Shown here in pieces: positions 7,397 to 10,405 of a DNA stretch of 10,405 nt (position 1 is its first letter; the number at the start of each line of letters is the position of its first letter). Where the stretch lies: assembly GCA_046757965.1 (NCBI GenBank), contig JBHHZI010000115.1, positions 1 through 10,405 of the forward strand. The letters are read 5' to 3'. Source of the DNA: JBHHZI01 sp046757965. GTDB taxonomy: Bacteria > Acidobacteriota > Polarisedimenticolia > SMYD01. The position numbers were made by a program, and so were the translations under genes. Under the pieces are notes generated by a model. The model saw only the letters and a list, made by a program, of their open reading frames with translations, made no database searches and was not told the DNA's origin.

Positions 7397-9325
7397 ATGC
7401 GAGGAACGACGATGAATCGCGCGCGTCGGCAGAAATCGCCCGCGCGGCTGGTGGTGGCCGCCGCAGCGCTCGCCACCGGCGGGTTGCTGGCGGCCAGCGC
7501 CGCCGCGACCGTGGTGAGTGGGCAGGTCACCGGGCCGACCGGCCAGGGTGTTGCCGGACTTGATCTCGATTTCATCGATCGGGCCACCGGCGTCAACCTG
7601 GTGCTCGTCAACGACAACACCGATCTTCTCGGCTTCTATGCCATCTCGGTTCCCGTGGGAGACTACGACGTTCGCTTCAAGCCGGCGGTCGGTGACCGGC
7701 TGGTCGGGTTCGAGAATCGCGGTGTGAAGGTGCAGGGCGGGTCGATGGTCCTCGATCAGGTCCTGGAGAGCGGCTGGTTCGTGAGCGGCCGGGTCATCGA
7801 CGAGCAATCCGGCGCCGTGGCCTTCCTGGACCTCGATTTCATCGACAACATCGGCGGGGGAGTGCTCTTCACGCCGCACGACAGCACGGATACTCTCGGC
7901 AACTTCCAGGTCGTCGTCCCGGCGGGCAACTACGCCATCGAGTTCGAGCCCGCGATCGGCCCCCCTCTGGTCCCGCTGCGCATGAACGTCGTGGCCGTTG
8001 CCGCCGACCTGCCGCTGGGCGATGTGACGCTGGCCACCGGTGTTCATCTGTCCGGCAACGTGGTGGCGCCCGATGCGACCGCAGTGGAGAACGTTAAGGC
8101 GTTGACACTCGATCCGGTCACTGGCCTGGAGATCTTCAACATTCGCAACGCCACCGATCTTTCGGGGCATTTCGATGTGATCGTGGTGCCGGGGAGTTAC
8201 TCGATGCAGTTCCTGCCCTCCCAGGGAGATCCGTATCTCAGCAGGCTGGTGACGGGAGTCGAGGTGCCGGTGGCCGTGACGCTCCCGGTCGTCGATCTGG
8301 AGGCGGGGTCGGTGCTGACGGGAAGAGTGCGGGACACCCTGTCGAACGTCGTGCGGGGTGTGGATCTCGACGCGATCTCGGTGCTGAGCGGTCTGAAGCA
8401 GTTCACGCCGAGGGACAACACCGACACCAAGGGTAACTACGCGGTGACGGTCCGTCCCGGTGTCTACGACATCACCTTCGATCCGCCGCCCGACGTGGGG
8501 CTCGCGCCGGCGGAACTCTTCGCGGTGGATCTCACCACCGATGTCTCGTTACCGGACGTCGATCTCGTTCCCGGGATGGCCGTGTCAGGGCAGGTGCAGG
8601 ATGGTGGAGGGGCAGCTCTGGCCGGTGTGAATCTCGACTTTCTCGACCTCGGGGCCGGTGGCCTGGAGATCTTCACCTCCGGAGACGAGACCGATGCGGC
8701 CGGTGCGTTCTCGGTGATGGTTCCAATGGGTGTCTACGACATTCCGTTCTCGCCGCCGGCGCTGTCAGGCGCGGGAAAACTGACGATACCCGCCGAGTCC
8801 ATCTCGACGGCGATGAATCTGGGAACGGTCGTCCTGCCGTCCTCAGGGATCCCGTCGCCGGCGCTCATCACTCCGGCGGCCGGCTCCGCGGCGGGCGGAA
8901 CCCTGGTCAGCGTGACCGGTTCCGGGTTCGACCCTGGCGTGAAGGTGCGCATCGGTGGGCGGGTCCTCTCGCAGATCCAGCGTCTCGACGCGTTCACCGT
9001 CCAGGGATTCACCCGGGCGGGACGTGCGGGTCCGGCCACGGTGGAGGTGATCAATCCCGGCGCGGCAGCGGTGCCGCTTACCGGCACCTTCACGTACGTC
9101 CCCTCCGCCACGCCGGTGCTCCTGGGCGTGCGCCTGTCCGGCCCACTGGGCACGGATGTGCTGCTGGAATGGGGAAGCACCGGCCAGGCGAGCTACACGA
9201 TCTTCGCATCCTCGACAGCAGCTCTCTTCGGTGACGCGAGTGTTGTCGAGGTGAGAACCACCACGAGTTTTCTTCACGAAGGTGGGGCCACCACCCCCAG
9301 CAGCACCTTCTACCTCGTTCAGTGA
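7397..9325 (+). CDS. Secreted five-repeat protein with IPT/TIG domain
   Basis: A 642-residue exported beta-sandwich protein. A signal peptide covers residues 1-37, with basic residues up to R17, a hydrophobic core and Ala-rich SAAA at the cleavage region. Five repeats start at residues 40, 129, 218, 307 and 396, each like a carboxypeptidase-regulatory/CnaB-type fold with V-S-G-x-V at the first strand, D-L-D-F-x-D near position 17-22, T-D-x-x-G near 36-40 and V-P-x-G-x-Y-x-x-x-F near 46-55. Residues about 487-568 form an IPT/TIG domain (ALITPAAGSAAGGTLVSVTG, then VRIGG and TFTYVP). The tail (569-642) is FN3-like and ends in STFYLVQ. No membrane anchor, LPXTG motif or catalytic site is seen. 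It lies 25 bases after the barrel gene, so it may be co-expressed as a surface or matrix protein or an export partner. Binding function is unknown. It is a structural protein by fold, not an enzyme as far as can be seen. Confidence 0.85.
   Translation: MRGTTMNRARRQKSPARLVVAAAALATGGLLAASAAATVVSGQVTGPTGQGVAGLDLDFIDRATGVNLVLVNDNTDLLGFYAISVPVGDYDVRFKPAVGDRLVGFENRGVKVQGGSMVLDQVLESGWFVSGRVIDEQSGAVAFLDLDFIDNIGGGVLFTPHDSTDTLGNFQVVVPAGNYAIEFEPAIGPPLVPLRMNVVAVAADLPLGDVTLATGVHLSGNVVAPDATAVENVKALTLDPVTGLEIFNIRNATDLSGHFDVIVVPGSYSMQFLPSQGDPYLSRLVTGVEVPVAVTLPVVDLEAGSVLTGRVRDTLSNVVRGVDLDAISVLSGLKQFTPRDNTDTKGNYAVTVRPGVYDITFDPPPDVGLAPAELFAVDLTTDVSLPDVDLVPGMAVSGQVQDGGGAALAGVNLDFLDLGAGGLEIFTSGDETDAAGAFSVMVPMGVYDIPFSPPALSGAGKLTIPAESISTAMNLGTVVLPSSGIPSPALITPAAGSAAGGTLVSVTGSGFDPGVKVRIGGRVLSQIQRLDAFTVQGFTRAGRAGPATVEVINPGAAAVPLTGTFTYVPSATPVLLGVRLSGPLGTDVLLEWGSTGQASYTIFASSTAALFGDASVVEVRTTTSFLHEGGATTPSSTFYLVQ
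7514..8848 (+). repeat. Five in-frame 267-base (89-residue) protein repeats
   Basis: Repeat units start at 7514, 7781, 8048, 8315 and 8582, exactly 267 bases apart. The units have diverged strongly at the DNA level, but the protein positions of V-S-G, D-L-D, T-D-x-x-G and G-x-Y line up without gaps in units 1 to 4. Unit 5 has one extra residue in the middle. Unit 3 has lost the D-L-D motif (KALTLD instead). Confidence 0.88.
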
Positions 9326-9349
9326 CCGGACGGGAGGGAATGGTAGAAT
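9322..9349 (+). promoter_or_regulatory. Candidate extended -10 promoter for the sigma factor gene
   Basis: The short gap after the repeat-protein stop holds TGGTAGAAT at 9341-9349, which reads as an extended -10 (TG-n-TAGAAT). GTGACC at 9322-9327 is a weak -35 match with a 16-base spacer. In such GC-rich DNA the AT-rich hexamer stands out. The expected transcription start is at about 9355-9357, next to ATG 9358. This is pattern matching to a sigma70-type consensus only, and the -35 overlaps the upstream stop codon. Confidence 0.35.
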
Positions 9350-9357
9350 GCCAGACA

Positions 9358-9975
9358 ATGTCAGATCAGGAAGGCGGCGAGGCCGTCCTCATCGAGCGCC
9401 GGCGGCGCAGTTCCTCTCCCGACGAGCGGCAGGCCCTCCTGACGCAGATCCTGGAGCCTCATCTGGACCGGATCGGTCGCTGGGCCGTGCGTCTGCGAGG
9501 CAACCCCGACGAGGCCGCAGATCTGGCCCAGGAGGCCCTGGCGGCCGTCTGTCACCAGATCGATTCGTTTCGCGGCGAATCCCGCTTCTCGACCTGGCTC
9601 TACACGGTGGTGCGCAACCAGGCCTACAAGCAGTGGGAGAAGCGTCGTCGCCGGCGGCGCCTGGAGAACCAGTTCGTGCCGAGGCGGTCGTTGCGGCCGT
9701 CCGAACCCGAGGAGGAGATCGTCCAGAGTCTGCGCGCTGCCGAGTGCCGCCGTCTGCTCGCCGAGGTGCTGACACCTGTCGAGGCCCGGGTCTTCCTGCT
9801 GCACTTCGCCGACGGCGTGCCGCTGGCCGTCGTGGCACGACAACTCGGTCTCACCAATCGGTCCGGTGCGCGGGCTTATCTCGTGTCGGCCAAGCGCAAG
9901 TTGCAACGGACCTTGCGCCGCCGCCCTCGCCCGGCGTCGGAGATGAAACGTGCGAAAGGGATCGGTCATGAGTGA
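9358..9975 (+). CDS. ECF (sigma-70 group 4) sigma factor
   Basis: A 205-residue extracytoplasmic-function sigma factor that would direct RNA polymerase to a small regulon. Region 2 covers about residues 25-98, with DEAADLAQEAL (from D51) and the FRGESRFSTWLYTVVRNQAY segment of regions 2.3-2.4, followed by a very basic stretch KRRRRRR. Region 4 covers about 130-185, with LTPVEARVFLLHFADG from 138 and the helix-turn-helix PLAVVARQLGLTNRSGARAYL. Three in-frame starts exist. GTG 9322 has no ribosome site. ATG 9340 has GGAGG only 2 bases before it. ATG 9358 has none but fits the candidate promoter and gives the family N-terminus, so it is chosen. It overlaps the anti-sigma gene by 8 bases, the usual pairing for co-regulation. 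Whether it controls the upstream glycan operon cannot be seen. The family is certain, the start is not. Confidence 0.9.
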   Translation: MSDQEGGEAVLIERRRRSSSPDERQALLTQILEPHLDRIGRWAVRLRGNPDEAADLAQEALAAVCHQIDSFRGESRFSTWLYTVVRNQAYKQWEKRRRRRRLENQFVPRRSLRPSEPEEEIVQSLRAAECRRLLAEVLTPVEARVFLLHFADGVPLAVVARQLGLTNRSGARAYLVSAKRKLQRTLRRRPRPASEMKRAKGIGHE

Positions 9976-10405
9976 TGCTCGATGGAAAGAGATCGCCATC
10001 GCGGCCCGTCAGGCAGGTCCGTCCTGCCCGGATGACGAGGCGCTGCACCGGTGGATCGACGAGGGGGAGACCGGTTCGCTGACCGGGCATGTCGAGAAGT
10101 GTGTGCGCTGTCAGGTCGAGGTCGATGAGATGCGTGCGTTTCTGGTCTCTGCCGCAGACTCGGCAGACGCCGCTGCCGGCACCGTCGTGCGCCGCCGACT
10201 GGAGCAGCAACTGGCGGCCGCCACGTCGTCGGTGTCGAGGCCACCTCGCCCGGCCCGTCCGGCGGCGGGCGCCGGTCGTTTCATGTCGTCGTGGCCGTCC
10301 TGGCTGGCCGCCGCGGCAGTCGTCACACTGGCCGCCGGTCTGGCCTGGCAGGTGTCGTCGTGGCGAGGTGGATCGGCGCCGGCTCTCCCGTCGATGGGGA
10401 GCACG
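9968..10405 (+). CDS. Zinc-binding anti-sigma factor, truncated by window end
   Basis: The frame from ATG 9968 stays open to the last base (146 residues visible). The N-terminal cytoplasmic part carries an H-x3-C-x2-C motif (H41, C45, C48) preceded by C20, the arrangement of ZAS/zf-HC2 anti-sigma domains that bind their cognate sigma factor. A Pro/Arg/Ala-rich linker (about 85-105) leads to one membrane helix at about 110-129 (WLAAAAVVTLAAGLAW), after which the chain would continue in the periplasm. AAGGG at 9956-9960 is a plausible ribosome site with a 7-base spacer. It overlaps the sigma gene by 8 bases, so the two are probably made in step. The model: the membrane protein holds the sigma factor until an envelope or redox signal releases it. 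The periplasmic sensory part lies outside the window. Confidence 0.85.
   Translation, partial: MSDARWKEIAIAARQAGPSCPDDEALHRWIDEGETGSLTGHVEKCVRCQVEVDEMRAFLVSAADSADAAAGTVVRRRLEQQLAAATSSVSRPPRPARPAAGAGRFMSSWPSWLAAAAVVTLAAGLAWQVSSWRGGSAPALPSMGST

Noticed and set aside
5557..7620. A 687-residue open frame on the - strand across the barrel gene
   Set aside because: It is antisense to a gene with a signal peptide and clear family motifs, shows no recognisable domain, and long antisense frames are expected in GC-rich coding DNA.
7343..8170. A 275-residue open frame on the - strand over the repeat protein
   Set aside because: Its apparent repeats simply mirror the + strand 89-residue repeats; no start signal or domain is seen.
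9326..9357. A rho-independent terminator between the repeat-protein gene and the sigma gene
   Set aside because: The 32 bases contain no GC-rich inverted repeat followed by a T run.
1..10405. CRISPR arrays, tRNA or rRNA genes, insertion sequences, attachment sites
   Set aside because: Nearly the whole window is protein-coding on one strand; no short direct repeats with spacers, no transposase or integrase, and no RNA gene signatures were seen.

Overview
This is a high-GC, densely packed bacterial window with seven complete genes and one truncated gene at each end, all on the + strand. An outer-membrane beta-barrel gene and secreted beta-sandwich repeat proteins point to a diderm. The style (GC-rich, carboxypeptidase-regulatory-like and IPT/TIG repeats, ECF sigma with a zinc-binding anti-sigma) recalls Acidobacteriota, myxobacteria or Eisenbacteria-like lineages. 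No marker gene fixes the taxon, so this is only an inference.

Positions 1-7371 form a tightly coupled operon: the 3' end of a probable glycosyltransferase (1-165), a complete GT4 glycosyltransferase (158-1387), an MsbA-type ABC exporter with fused membrane and ATPase domains (1378-3228), two dissimilar kinase-fold phosphotransferases (3219-4562 and 4559-5620), and an AlgE-like outer-membrane barrel with an N-terminal DUF5666-like region (5617-7371). Every junction in this part overlaps by 4 to 10 bases, so translational coupling is likely. After a 25-base gap with a strong ribosome binding site comes a secreted protein (7397-9325) built of five repeats spaced exactly 89 residues apart, an IPT/TIG domain and a C-terminal beta-rich tail.

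After a 32-base gap with a candidate promoter come an ECF sigma factor (9358-9975) and its overlapping anti-sigma factor (9968 to the window edge).

A working model: the glycosyltransferases build a glycan or glycolipid, the ABC protein moves it across the inner membrane, the AlgE-like barrel passes it through the outer membrane, and the kinase-like proteins modify a precursor or regulate the process. The repeat protein may be a surface or matrix partner. This model is inferred from gene order and families. The most unusual points are the apparent duplicated N-lobe in the first kinase-like protein, the loss of standard catalytic residues in both kinase-like proteins, the DUF5666-barrel fusion, the fixed 89-residue repeat register, and a possibly leaderless sigma factor mRNA.
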